Made by a program: the position numbers and the translations under genes. Shown here in pieces: positions 1 through 8,859 of a DNA stretch of 63,369 nt; position 1 is the stretch's first letter, and each line of letters opens with the position of its first letter. The DNA is from Alphaproteobacteria bacterium (lineage in GTDB: Bacteria; Pseudomonadota; Alphaproteobacteria; DSM-16000; Inquilinaceae), in NCBI GenBank assembly GCA_028281265.1, contig JANQKE010000184.1:1-63369 (forward strand), given 5' to 3'. Below the pieces are notes generated by a model. The model did not search any database. It had not been told where the DNA came from and was given only the letters and a program-made list of their open reading frames with translations.

Positions 1-106
1 ATCAGCGCCCATCCACCTCGGCAGATCGGCCCGATAGTCCCTGAAAACGCTCTAGAATCGGGACGGACGAAGACGGGGCCGGCTGGACGACCCCGCCCGG
101 CCGCGG

Positions 107-1192
107 TCAGGTCGCGATGGTGCGGTTGAAGCGTGCGCTCCATTGCGGCTGCATCGCGATCACATGGTCCCAGTCGAAGTCGATCAGGTTGGCCACATCC
201 TCCTCGCCATAGACGCATTTTGCCGCCAGCTCCGGCGGCAGGACGACGGTCTTGTTGGTCGGGCCGTAGTAGATCTCCCGGGCGTAGGCCTCCTGACAGG
301 CCTCGCCGAGGTGCAGGGACACCCAGGCCTCCGCCAGGGCTTGGTTCTCCGTACCTTCGGTGATGCAGGCGACGTTCATCGCCACCGGCATGCCCTCGGC
401 CGGCTTGGTGACGATGATGTCGGCGTTCTGGGTGTCAGCGTATTTCTGGGTGAAGGAGCCGAACTCGATCGACGCTGCCACCGCGTCCGCGTCGAACATG
501 GAATACAGTTGGGACTGGCTGGACTGGAACGCGGCGAACGGCTTGAGCCGTTGAAGGGCTTCGAAGCCCGGATCGACGGTGTATTCGTCCCCGCCATGCA
601 GGCGTGCGGCCATCAGCAGGGCGGCCGTGCCTTGGGCACCCGGGTACACCGGCCAGGCGGTCGTCCCCTTGAGATCGTCCCGCCAGAAGTCGAGCCAACT
701 GCTGATCGGGTCGACCATCGTGCGGTCGTAGCACGGGGTGATGGCGTTGAACGCCACACCGTAGCCGCCGACCTTGGCCAGATCGTACAGGCTGTCGAAA
801 CCGTCGAGATCCGGGCTCGGCGCCTGGGTCACGCCGTCGCGGACGGCTTGCCGGCTCTCGAAGATGTTCAGGTAGATGACGTCGAAAGATGGCCGGCCGC
901 GCTCGGCGTACGCCCGCGCCCGTCGGTCGACCGTCCCGCCAAGAACGTACTCGATGTTCACGCCGTACTGATCCATCAGCGGCATGGCGCAATGCTCCCG
1001 GGTGATGCGTTCCTGGGCACCGCCCCAGATGCCCACGACCAGGGTCTGCCCGGCTTGGATCTGAGCGCCGGCCGAGCGCGGGAAGACGTACGGAGCGACG
1101 ATGGCCGTCGTTCCCGCTGCCCATAGGGCCTTGTTGAGGCTGCGTCGGGTAGCGGAGCCCGCGGACGCGGTCCGAAGGGTCTTGTCGGTCAT
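107..1192 (-). CDS. ABC transporter periplasmic substrate-binding protein (PotD-like)
   Basis: 361-residue extracellular solute-binding protein, probably delivering a small cationic or organic solute to the ABC importer whose ATPase is encoded just upstream. The N-terminus carries a twin-arginine-like signal (TRRSLNKALWAAG, then a hydrophobic stretch ending near SAGAQ), so export by Tat is plausible. The mature part opens with LVVGIWGG, typical of the PotD/family 1 binding-protein fold. I chose the ATG at 1192 because its ATGA overlaps the ATPase stop codon; a longer frame reading back to 1291 would lie inside the ATPase gene. No permease is in the window; the permeases may lie beyond the left edge, downstream in this operon. 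The substrate is not determined. Confidence 0.85.
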   Translation of the reverse strand: MTDKTLRTASAGSATRRSLNKALWAAGTTAIVAPYVFPRSAGAQIQAGQTLVVGIWGGAQERITREHCAMPLMDQYGVNIEYVLGGTVDRRARAYAERGRPSFDVIYLNIFESRQAVRDGVTQAPSPDLDGFDSLYDLAKVGGYGVAFNAITPCYDRTMVDPISSWLDFWRDDLKGTTAWPVYPGAQGTAALLMAARLHGGDEYTVDPGFEALQRLKPFAAFQSSQSQLYSMFDADAVAASIEFGSFTQKYADTQNADIIVTKPAEGMPVAMNVACITEGTENQALAEAWVSLHLGEACQEAYAREIYYGPTNKTVVLPPELAAKCVYGEEDVANLIDFDWDHVIAMQPQWSARFNRTIAT

Positions 1193-2307
1193 GCTGGTTG
1201 ATGTCCCTGTTCCGGAGAGGTGGGGTCGGGTCCGTGCCGGGGTTCGGCCCCGGTCTCCTTCAGAAACGCAACGGCGTTGTCGTCGGCCCATAGGGTGAGC
1301 TCGGTGCCGGGTGCCGGATCGGGCAGCGTCGTCGGACGCAGCACCCGGATGCTGATCCCGCCGCCGGGGGTGACGTCGACCTGGGCCACGTCGCCGAGAT
1401 AGGTGACCATTCTGACCGTGACGCGGGCGCGGAACCGGGCGGAGGACGGCACGTCGCCGTCGTCGGCCAGTTGAAGGCGGGCGGCCCGCAGCACCAGATG
1501 GCTCGGGTCCGGCGGGTCTTCCGGACCCAGCGCGACGGACAAGCCGCCCATCGCCTCGAACCGGGCGTTGCGCACGCTGCCGGGGAGGACCGACCGGGCG
1601 CCCAGAAAGCCCGCGGAGAACACGTGCCGGGGATGCTCCGACAAGGTACGCGGGTCGGAGTCCTCGATCAGCCGACCGTGGCTCATCACCATCACCCGGT
1701 CGGCCATCGCCAGCGCTTCCTGCTGGTCGTGGGTGACGAACAGGGTGGTGATGCCCAGGCGCTGCTGCAGCCGCCGGATCTCGTCGCGCATCTCGCTGCG
1801 CAGGCCGGCATCGAGGTTCGACAGCGGTTCGTCCAGCAGCAGCATATCGGGCTCTATCACCAGGGCACGGGCCAGGGCCACGCGTTGCTGCTGGCCACCG
1901 GAAAGCTGTCGGGTCGGATAGCGGTCCGCCAGCGCGGCCAGTCCGACCAGCGCCAGCGCCTCGCCGACCCGTCGGTCGCGATCGGGCCGGCCGAGCCGAC
2001 GCATGCGCAGCCCGAAGGCGACGTTCTCGGCAACCGTCAGATGGGGAAACAGGGCGTAGTTCTGGAAGACGAAACCGATATTGCGCCGGTAGGGCGGCAG
2101 CCGATCGATCCGGGCCCCGTCCAGGTGAATCTCACCGGCCGTCGGCGTCACGAAGCCGGCAACCATGCGCAGGGTCGTCGTCTTGCCACACCCCGACGGC
2201 CCCAACAGGGCCACCAGCGTGCCTTCCTCGATGCACGCATCCATATGGGCGACCGCAACGGTTGCGTCGTAGCGCTTCTCCAGCCCTCTCAGATCCAGAT
2301 ACGCCAT
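1189..2307 (-). CDS. ABC transporter ATP-binding protein (PotA/FbpC-like)
   Basis: 372-residue ATPase of a binding-protein-dependent importer. Walker A GPSGCGKTT is at residues 36-44, the Q-loop glutamine near 82, the LSGGQ signature at 135-139, Walker B LLLDEP near 156-161 and the H-loop histidine near 193. The C-terminal third (about 240-350) is the TOBE-type regulatory region found in the PotA, FbpC and MalK group. The gene overlaps the binding-protein gene by 4 bases (ATGA), so translation is probably coupled. The pairing with a PotD-like protein suggests polyamine, iron or a related solute, but the family is too similar across substrates to decide. Confidence 0.9.
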   Translation of the reverse strand: MAYLDLRGLEKRYDATVAVAHMDACIEEGTLVALLGPSGCGKTTTLRMVAGFVTPTAGEIHLDGARIDRLPPYRRNIGFVFQNYALFPHLTVAENVAFGLRMRRLGRPDRDRRVGEALALVGLAALADRYPTRQLSGGQQQRVALARALVIEPDMLLLDEPLSNLDAGLRSEMRDEIRRLQQRLGITTLFVTHDQQEALAMADRVMVMSHGRLIEDSDPRTLSEHPRHVFSAGFLGARSVLPGSVRNARFEAMGGLSVALGPEDPPDPSHLVLRAARLQLADDGDVPSSARFRARVTVRMVTYLGDVAQVDVTPGGGISIRVLRPTTLPDPAPGTELTLWADDNAVAFLKETGAEPRHGPDPTSPEQGHQPA

Positions 2308-2572
2308 GGCTGTTGCCCCAACTCCCCGGCGGATCCGCCGATCCCGCTGCGTGCGGCGATCTCGGCGGCTCGATCGGTCTGCGATGGCAGACAGCTCACC
2401 GTTGCCGAAGGCATCAGCAAACAGCGTGCCGACCGTCCGGGGAGCGGCGATCGGTTGCTATACACATCAATTTCGGGCGATTGGCGGTCACAGCACGGGA
2501 GGCTCTGCCCAAATCATGGGCAAGCAGGGCACGGGCGAGGCAACGCCATCCCCACGGCCAAGGCCGGTTGGG

Positions 2573-2935
2573 CTATGCTTTTGCGACCGGGAGGAGCAGG
2601 CGATCGACCAGCGCGGTCAAATCCCGCGGCGCGAACGGCTTGATCAGGCAGGCGTCGGCGGCGACGCAAGCCCGGTCCAACGCGTCGGCGTCGCCGGACA
2701 TGACGACGATCCGGCTGCCGGGGCAATGGCGACGCGCCCAGCGGACCAACTGGTCGCCGCCATCACCGGGCATGCGGAGGTCGGTCAGGATCACGTCGAC
2801 GGGCTTGGCGGCCAGTGTGGCGGTTGCCGACAGGACACCGTCGGCCTGATCCACCTGATGGCCGGCGCGGGCCAGCGCATGGGCCATGGCCACCCTGACG
2901 GATGCCGAATCGTCCACCACCAAGATGGAGGCCAT
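2573..2935 (-). CDS. Stand-alone response regulator receiver (CheY-like)
   Basis: 120-residue single receiver domain with no output domain. The acidic pair DD is at residues 8-9, the phosphoacceptor aspartate is D52 (ILTDLRMPG), the conserved Ser is S80 (VVMSGDAD) and the conserved Lys is K99 (LIKPFAP). I chose the ATG at 2935 because a GAGG sits six bases upstream; an in-frame ATG at 2941 lies too close to that ribosome-binding site. Single-receiver proteins normally shuttle phosphate or bind a partner protein. No histidine kinase is adjacent, so the cognate kinase is unknown. It is followed by 265 bases with no gene. Confidence 0.88.
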   Translation of the reverse strand: MASILVVDDSASVRVAMAHALARAGHQVDQADGVLSATATLAAKPVDVILTDLRMPGDGGDQLVRWARRHCPGSRIVVMSGDADALDRACVAADACLIKPFAPRDLTALVDRLLLPVAKA

Positions 2936-3224
2936 GGCCATCCTCATCTGACGAACCGGTCTGCAGCCCCACGCGCAGGGACCCTTGACCGATGCGAAAG
3001 CTATCACCGTCGGGCCGTCGACGGGGTGTCTTGTGCGCAACATCGCGTAACGGCACGTTAATGTGCCGTCGCCCGGCGCGCGGTTCCAGCGGCCCCAGAG
3101 CAGTTTCAGGGGGGAGGGGTCGTCGACTGATCGGGGGTGCCGACACTACCAGTGCCACCACCGGGCGCGCGGCTCGGCGGTGTCGGGTACGATACTCGAA
3201 GAACGGTGCTGGGCATGCCCGACG

Positions 3225-3300
3225 TGGCGTCCCCTACGGGATTCGAACCCGTGTTGCCGCCGTGAAAGGGCGGTGTCCTAGGCCTCTAGACGAAGGGGAC
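3225..3300 (-). tRNA. tRNA-Glu (anticodon UUC)
   Basis: Read on the minus strand, the acceptor stem GTCCCCT pairs with AGGGGAC, the T arm contains GGTTCGAATCC, and the 7-base anticodon loop CTTTCAC carries UUC (plus-strand GAA at 3264-3266). The discriminator base G is at 3228 and the terminal CCA is encoded (3225-3227). The cloverleaf is 73 bases plus CCA. A good sigma-70-type promoter lies just upstream. Confidence 0.97.
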
Positions 3301-3324
3301 GAAGCTGCGCGAGGCGTGGCCGGG

Positions 3325-3353
3325 GAGATAGCGGCCGGGCTGATCGAAGGCAA
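3325..3353 (-). promoter_or_regulatory. Candidate promoter for tRNA-Glu
   Basis: On the minus strand a -35-like TTGCCT (3348-3353) and a -10-like TATCTC (3325-3330) are separated by exactly 17 bases. The expected start would be about 17-20 bases before the tRNA 5' end. This is a consensus match by eye only. Confidence 0.5.
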
Positions 3354-3458
3354 CCCCTTTATGACTTGCACCGGGGTCAGGCCCCCTATTCCGGCTGCCG
3401 GCGCCGACCGTCCTCGATGGGAGGGCGGCAGCGCGGCCCCGCCCTCACCGGTCCCGGA

Positions 3459-4037
3459 TCATGGGCCCGTGACGGCTTCGGGATCGGGCCGGACCAAGGC
3501 GGTATCCCCGGTGCCGAGCTGTGCATCCGCCGCGATCCAGGCCTGGAGTGCCGCGGGCAAGGGCGGGCTGGTGCCGTCATGGCCGGCCAGCCGAGCCAGA
3601 TCCGGGATCGCGACGGTGCCGCCGCCGGGCTTGCGGATGGCTGCCTTTACCAGCGCACGCGCCACTTCCCGATCATCGGCGGTGCGAAACACCTGTTCGA
3701 GATAGGTCCAACGGTCATCCCACCCCACCAGACGGCTGTGCAGCGTGAACCGTTGCCCCGGGCCAAGCGACCGGCGATAGCGGATCGTCGATGCGGCGAC
3801 GACCGGCATCCAGCGGCGCTTCAGGATCGGTCCGAGGAGCTTCATGCCCAGCATCAGGTCGACCCGGCCGAGATCCATGAGCGACAGGAAGCGCCCGTTG
3901 TTCATGTGGAGGTTGAGGTCGAGATCGGTCGGCCAGACCCGGCTGCGGTAGACGCCCGTCGCCAACAGCGGTCGCGCCGGCCGGCGGCTCAGGGCATGGC
4001 TCAGGAGGAGCGCGAGGAGGCGCAGCAGCAGGTTCAT
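3459..4037 (-). CDS. Acyl-CoA thioesterase-like hotdog protein (THEM6/YbgC type)
   Basis: 192-residue protein with the hotdog-fold signature of THEM6-like thioesterases: DLDLNLHMNNGRFLSLMDLG near residues 40-60, in which the D and N positions are typical of this family. The N-terminus (MNLLLRLLALLLSHAL) is hydrophobic and may associate with the membrane. I prefer ATG 4037. A GTG at 4091 would give 18 extra residues and overlap the methyltransferase gene by 7 bases; neither start has a clear ribosome-binding site. It is the last gene of the leftward sensor-phosphatase-methyltransferase operon. The acyl substrate is unknown. Confidence 0.8.
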   Translation of the reverse strand: MNLLLRLLALLLSHALSRRPARPLLATGVYRSRVWPTDLDLNLHMNNGRFLSLMDLGRVDLMLGMKLLGPILKRRWMPVVAASTIRYRRSLGPGQRFTLHSRLVGWDDRWTYLEQVFRTADDREVARALVKAAIRKPGGGTVAIPDLARLAGHDGTSPPLPAALQAWIAADAQLGTGDTALVRPDPEAVTGP

Positions 4038-4084
4038 CGGACGGGTCGGGGGGTTGGTTTTGGGGAACGGCGGTGCGTCGGGCG

Positions 4085-4867
4085 TCAGCACGCGGTCGGG
4101 CGGCGCGCCTCAGGCATCGGGATGACGCCGGAGGTGCGGGCGGTCGTTCCGATCGGGCCCGGCATCAGAACGGGGCGGAAGCGGGTCGCCCGCTCGGAGG
4201 CGCGGTTGACGACATAGACCTGTTTGCGGGCTTCCACCAAGACGACACCGGAAAACCCCTCGAACCAGCGCTGGCCGATCTGTTCCCAGGCCGGTGCGGT
4301 GCGCAGCCAGGAGCGGGACTGGATCGGCGGGACGAACAGCGCCCGGGCCGTGCTTTCGGCCGCGAAGTCATGGTCCTTGAGCATCCGGTACAACTGCCCG
4401 CTGCTGAACGGGTAGCCGTGACCGAACGGCGTCCGCTCGAACCGGGCCCATAGCCCGCGTCTGTTGGGGGCGACGACCGTCAGGCGTCCGCCCGAGGCCA
4501 GCACGCGCCAGACCTCCTCCATCATCGCCCGGCGGCTGTCGGTGGTCTCCAGCGCGTGGATCAGCAGCACGCGGTCGACGGAGTAGTCCGGCAGGGGCAG
4601 CGCATCCTCATAGGTCAAGGCGGTCAGGTTCGGGCCTTCGCGCGGCCAATGGGTCACCCCTTGCTGGGCCGGCATCAAGGCCAGGCACCGATCGGCACTC
4701 GCCATGAACGGTCTCAGGAACGGGGTCGGATAGCCGATACCGACGATGGACTGGCCGCGCACATCGACCCAAAGCCGCCCCAGGGCCCGGCGGACCGCCC
4801 GCTTGGCGACCGCCCCCAGGGGGCTCCTGTAGTAGAACTGCTGCAGGTCGACGACGTCGGTGTGCAT
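4085..4867 (-). CDS. Class I SAM-dependent methyltransferase
   Basis: 260-residue protein of the Methyltransf_11 type. The motif I region is IVGIGYPTPFL near residues 41-51, a relaxed form of the usual glycine-rich loop. The acidic motif and the LPLPDYSVDRVLLIHALE block near 90-108, followed by EEVWRVLASGGRLTVVAPN, match the usual post-motif layout. The methyl acceptor is not known. It lies 41 bases downstream of the SpoIIE-type phosphatase gene and probably shares its transcript. It may be an unrelated housekeeping gene read through from the signalling operon. Confidence 0.82.
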   Translation of the reverse strand: MHTDVVDLQQFYYRSPLGAVAKRAVRRALGRLWVDVRGQSIVGIGYPTPFLRPFMASADRCLALMPAQQGVTHWPREGPNLTALTYEDALPLPDYSVDRVLLIHALETTDSRRAMMEEVWRVLASGGRLTVVAPNRRGLWARFERTPFGHGYPFSSGQLYRMLKDHDFAAESTARALFVPPIQSRSWLRTAPAWEQIGQRWFEGFSGVVLVEARKQVYVVNRASERATRFRPVLMPGPIGTTARTSGVIPMPEARRPTAC

Positions 4868-4908
4868 GCGGCCATGCTCCTGTCCTGGACGGGGGCGGAC
4901 GGCCCCCG

Positions 4909-7011
4909 CTACTTGCGGTCGAGGATCAGCAGCGTCATGTCGTCGGACTGGTCGCCACCCTCCTCGAACCGGTGGACGATCTCCACCAACGCCCGGGTGA
5001 CCGTCCCTCCGGGTACCGCCCGGGTGTCCCTTATGGCGTCGGACAGCCGGGCCTCGCCGAATTCCGTACCATCGGGGGCGAAGGCTTCGGTCATGCCGTC
5101 GGTATACAGGATCAGCCGATCGCCCGCCGCCAGGGTGAGGGATCGATTGGTGAAGGCCATGTCTTCCACCACGGCCACCGCGATGTCTTGGCTTGCCTCC
5201 AGCATCCGCACGGCGCCGTCGGCGTCGGCCACGAACGGCGGGTTGTGTCCGGCATTGACGTAGTCGAGCCGTCCGGTCTGCGGATCGTACACGCCGAAGA
5301 ACAGCGTGACGAACATCATCTGGTCGTTGCCGGCGCTCAACAGGTCGTTGAGCTGGCGGACGCAGGTTGCCGGGTCGGGCTCGAACAACGCGATCGCCTT
5401 CAGCAGCGTCCGGCAGATCGCCATGAAGAAGGCTGCCGGAACCCCTTTTCCGGAGACGTCGGCGATCACGACGGCGAACCGTCCGTCCTGGCGATCGAAG
5501 AAGTCGTAGAAGTCGCCGCCGACCTCCTTGGCCGGCTCCATGACCCCGTGCACCAGGAAAGTCGGTCGGTCCGGGAAGTCGACGGGCAGGACCGAGCGCT
5601 GCAGGTCGCTGGCGATCCTGAGTTCCTGCTGCAGGCTGGCGAGTTCCGTCTCGCGGACCAGAGCCTCCTGCAGCCGCGTGATGAGTTCGGTCAGCCGGCG
5701 ATGCTGCTCGACGACGCGGCCGGACATCTGCTGCAATACGGCGGCCAGCGGGCCGAGCTGATCGTCTTCACGGATCAGCCGGGACAGCGCGGTTTCCGGG
5801 CTGTCCGGCGGCACCCCGGTGGCGTCGGCACGGGGCCTGGCACCGGCGGCGACGATGCGGCGCAGATCCGACAGCACCTCTTCCCGGGCGCCGGCCTCCA
5901 GGGCGCCGGCCAGGGTCTCCATCTGGCGGCGGACGAACCGTTCCTGTCGACGGCGCTGGAGTTCCCGTTGTCGCCGTGTGTCGTTGTGAGCGACCAGGTG
6001 TTGACGGAGATTGCGGACCGCTTCGGCGATCTGGCCGATCTCATCCTCGCCCCGACCCTGCAGCCTTACATCCGTATCGCCGCGGGACAGGGCGCCGAGG
6101 ACCGAGACCGCCTCGTCCAAGGGGCGGAACCCGGCCCGCAGGTACCAGAACAAACCGACCAGGATGACCAGCAGCGTGGCCGCGGCACCGCCCAAGGTGA
6201 GCGACGTCAGCCGCCGGACCGCCCCCAGGGTTTCGGTGGCGTCCTGCACGGTGACCATGAGGCCGGCCGTTCCGGCCGAAACGTCGGCCAGCGGTATCGA
6301 GGTCACGGCGAACAGCCGGTCACCCCGCTGAGCCTGAGCGACGGTCGCGGTACGCTGCGGCAGTGCGAGGCCGAAGGCGGCCCAGTCGTCCGTGCCGGCG
6401 CTGTCGATCACGCGCCCCCGGGTGTTCAGCAGATACACTTGCGCGTCGAGAGCCTCGGCGATCTGTCCGAGCGCGGGATCGATCGGGGCCGCCATCGCGA
6501 CGACGACCGCACGATCCGGGCCCAATCGCAACGGCCGTGCGGCGACGACGCGGAAGTCCTGCCGGTCGGCCTGGCGCAGCCCGGTCAGGGGACCGCGGTC
6601 GACAACCATGTCGATCGTCCCGAAATCCAACAGCCGTCCCGGTTCCGCCTTGGCGGACGCGGCGAACAGGATGCGCCCCTCCTCGTCGAGGATCTGCAGG
6701 TCCGTCAGGGCGCCGCGCGCGATCCGGTCGGTGGCGTGGGCCACTGCAAGGGGCCTGAGCTCCCTTTGGGCGCCGATCGCCAGCGCGGTCACCACACGGG
6801 CGTCCCGGGCGATCTCGTCGGCCCATCCGAGCAGCGGTGCGGCGCTGCGGGCAACGATCTCCTGCCACAGGGCGTCGACGCCGCCGATGGCGATGCGGGC
6901 TTGCGGCTCCGAAGCCAGGCGTTCCCGCTGGAGCCCCGCGGCGATCAGTGCCGCAAAGGTCAGCAGGAACACCAGTGATACCAGGATCGTGATGCGGGTG
7001 CGCAGGAGCAT
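4909..7011 (-). CDS. Membrane-bound SpoIIE/RsbU-type serine phosphatase with periplasmic sensor
   Basis: 700-residue PP2C-type phosphatase of the kind that dephosphorylates STAS anti-sigma-factor antagonists. The order of parts is: first membrane segment (about 8-28), a periplasmic region of about 240 residues resembling a double Cache domain, second membrane segment (about 275-295), HAMP (about 295-345), a long coiled coil with many Arg/Glu/Gln, and the SpoIIE catalytic domain (about 480-700). Catalytic landmarks are GGDFYDFF, IADVSGKGVPAAFFM, YVNAGHNPP, LYTDGMTEA and SDDMTLLIL, which carry the metal-binding acidic residues. It follows the sensor-MFS gene by 15 bases in one operon. Its natural substrate is probably the STAS protein encoded at 15431-15766, but this is inferred. 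Confidence 0.93.
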   Translation of the reverse strand: MLLRTRITILVSLVFLLTFAALIAAGLQRERLASEPQARIAIGGVDALWQEIVARSAAPLLGWADEIARDARVVTALAIGAQRELRPLAVAHATDRIARGALTDLQILDEEGRILFAASAKAEPGRLLDFGTIDMVVDRGPLTGLRQADRQDFRVVAARPLRLGPDRAVVVAMAAPIDPALGQIAEALDAQVYLLNTRGRVIDSAGTDDWAAFGLALPQRTATVAQAQRGDRLFAVTSIPLADVSAGTAGLMVTVQDATETLGAVRRLTSLTLGGAAATLLVILVGLFWYLRAGFRPLDEAVSVLGALSRGDTDVRLQGRGEDEIGQIAEAVRNLRQHLVAHNDTRRQRELQRRRQERFVRRQMETLAGALEAGAREEVLSDLRRIVAAGARPRADATGVPPDSPETALSRLIREDDQLGPLAAVLQQMSGRVVEQHRRLTELITRLQEALVRETELASLQQELRIASDLQRSVLPVDFPDRPTFLVHGVMEPAKEVGGDFYDFFDRQDGRFAVVIADVSGKGVPAAFFMAICRTLLKAIALFEPDPATCVRQLNDLLSAGNDQMMFVTLFFGVYDPQTGRLDYVNAGHNPPFVADADGAVRMLEASQDIAVAVVEDMAFTNRSLTLAAGDRLILYTDGMTEAFAPDGTEFGEARLSDAIRDTRAVPGGTVTRALVEIVHRFEEGGDQSDDMTLLILDRK

Positions 7012-7026
7012 CGACCTCGGTCCCGC

Positions 7027-8859
7027 CTAGCGATCGCGGCGCGGCGGCAGCAACCCGCCGGCGGCCACGACTGCCGTGCACAGCGCGGCGAGGCCCATCA
7101 GGGGCGGCAGGCCCACACTCTCCCCCGCACCGACCGCCAGGCTTCCCAATGCCGAGCCGATTATGGCCATCGGCCAGTCGACTCCCCCGGGCGTCGCCGG
7201 GCCGCCGTCGAGCAGGCCGCGCAGTCCCAGGCCGATGCCCACCAGCCCCAGCCACCACAGCTCGGGGAGCTGGGTCGGCAGCCCCGTCAGCACCAGCCCC
7301 GCCACCAGCAGCCCTGCCGAAACGGGCGGCCGGCGCAAGCGGACGGCCGCCGCCGCGAGCCCGGCGAGACCGATCCATAGACCATCGGCGAGGTAGTCCT
7401 CGTATCCCAGCCGGATCGGCATCCAGACCAGAAACGTCCCGCCCGCCGCCATCCCGGCTGCCACCGCGAACACCCGGCCCTGCAGCGCCGGAGGAGCCGG
7501 CCGCGACGCCCGCCCGCCCGTGGTCGGGTGCAGGAAGAGCGGCGCCAGGGACGCCATGGCGAAGGCGCAGCCGATCGTCAGGAAAGCCGCCCGTCGGCCA
7601 AAGGCCTCCCCCAGCAGGCCGCCGACGACCGGGCCGACGGTCAACACGGCGATCAGCACCGTCGGTACCCAGGGCCGGGCCGTGCGCACGGCACCGGCCC
7701 CGAGCATCGCCCCGGCCGCGACACCCAGGCCGGCGGCCGCGCCCACGCGATAGCCGAGAAACAGCGTATAGTCCCGGGTGCCGAAGACCATCGCGCAGGC
7801 GACCGCGACGGTGAGCAGGCCGGCCGCTGCCGCCGGCCGCCGTGCCCAGTCCGGCAGGTGGCGGCCGATGACAAATGCCAGGAGCCCCACCGACGCCTCG
7901 ACGATAGGGGGCAGGACCGGCCAGAACGCCGACGGGACCAGGTTGGACTGGCGATCGATCGCGAAGTTCGCCACGAACGGTAACGCAGTGGCGTACAGTC
8001 CGAGGAGGCCCACCAGCAGCCATGCCGCCCCGCGTGCCTGTTCGGTTCTGTCGGCTCGATCCGCCCGATCCGGATCGGATATGGCGAGCAGGCTTCCGGC
8101 GGGCTCCGTCAGGGTCGAGACCCGCTCCGAGAGGCTGCCGTCGAAGTCGATGGCCCGAACGGTGGCAACGGCATCGCTCAGCGACCGCGTGGCGTTCCGG
8201 ACCGGATCGAGGGCTCCGTCATAGGCGGCGAAGGCCCGTGCGACGGCCCCGGTCTCCGTGACCGGGGGGAGTGACTGGTACCGGTCCGCGCGCGCGTCCG
8301 AGAACTGTGTCCGCAAGCGGTCCCGGGCGGCGTCATGGTGCCGACGCAGGAAGGCCAGGACCACGACCGCACCGATCAGCCCGGTCGCAGCCGAGTTCGC
8401 CAGCAGTGCCACCCACAGCCGATCGATCGCGGGCCCGACAAGCGGCGGTGCCGGAGTCAGCACGAGTTCGGCCCGGGGGACACCCTCGACCAGGACGGAA
8501 AAGGCCATCGACGTCCCCGACGGGGTCGCCGAATGCCCGGCGTTGTGCAGCGTCCGTCCGTCCAGGGTCGCGAGCGCCATTCCTTGAAGCGAGGGGGCGC
8601 CGCCGACCAGCGCCGCCAGATACGGCTCGACCCCGTGGAGGGACTCCAACGGGATGCCGTAGCCAAGGGCGCGCGCCAACTGATCGGCGACCGACCGGCC
8701 GATCGCTTCGACCCCCGCTTGATTGGTCTGCACCAGGGACGGAAGACTGTCGCGGGTCGCCGCTTGATGGAGCGACAGGGTTGCCAGCGCTGCGGCAGCC
8801 GCCACGATCAGGCCGAGCAGCGCAGCGATCAGAAGGTCCCGCCGCCAGCTAGCGGGCAT
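7027..8859 (-). CDS. Periplasmic sensor fused to an MFS-like membrane domain (left paralog)
   Basis: 610-residue membrane protein. Residues 8-27 form a first membrane segment, 28-140 a small periplasmic sensor-like domain (contains IGRSVADQLARALGYGIP and MALATLDGRTL), 150-170 a second segment, 170-275 a soluble HAMP/coiled linker, and 275-600 a block of about 10-12 hydrophobic helices resembling the major facilitator superfamily. The usual MFS motif A between helices 2 and 3 is not recognisable (GRHLPDWARRP instead), so transport activity is doubtful and a receptor role is possible. The start at 8859 gives an 11-base overlap with the preceding sensor gene. It is paralogous to the protein encoded at 10468-12453 over the sensor part. 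Confidence 0.85.
   Translation of the reverse strand: MPASWRRDLLIAALLGLIVAAAAALATLSLHQAATRDSLPSLVQTNQAGVEAIGRSVADQLARALGYGIPLESLHGVEPYLAALVGGAPSLQGMALATLDGRTLHNAGHSATPSGTSMAFSVLVEGVPRAELVLTPAPPLVGPAIDRLWVALLANSAATGLIGAVVVLAFLRRHHDAARDRLRTQFSDARADRYQSLPPVTETGAVARAFAAYDGALDPVRNATRSLSDAVATVRAIDFDGSLSERVSTLTEPAGSLLAISDPDRADRADRTEQARGAAWLLVGLLGLYATALPFVANFAIDRQSNLVPSAFWPVLPPIVEASVGLLAFVIGRHLPDWARRPAAAAGLLTVAVACAMVFGTRDYTLFLGYRVGAAAGLGVAAGAMLGAGAVRTARPWVPTVLIAVLTVGPVVGGLLGEAFGRRAAFLTIGCAFAMASLAPLFLHPTTGGRASRPAPPALQGRVFAVAAGMAAGGTFLVWMPIRLGYEDYLADGLWIGLAGLAAAAVRLRRPPVSAGLLVAGLVLTGLPTQLPELWWLGLVGIGLGLRGLLDGGPATPGGVDWPMAIIGSALGSLAVGAGESVGLPPLMGLAALCTAVVAAGGLLPPRRDR

Noticed and set aside
1..106. Possible terminator or gene at the left edge
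   Set aside because: No clear hairpin with a T-run and no reading frame with coding character; it is too short to judge.
3225..3300. tRNA-Glu as an integration site for a mobile element
   Set aside because: No integrase, no direct repeat of the tRNA end and no change in composition beside it.
4972..6978. Long plus-strand open frame opposite the SpoIIE-type phosphatase gene
   Set aside because: It is an antisense shadow in GC-rich DNA; the minus-strand reading has the full catalytic motifs and this one has none.
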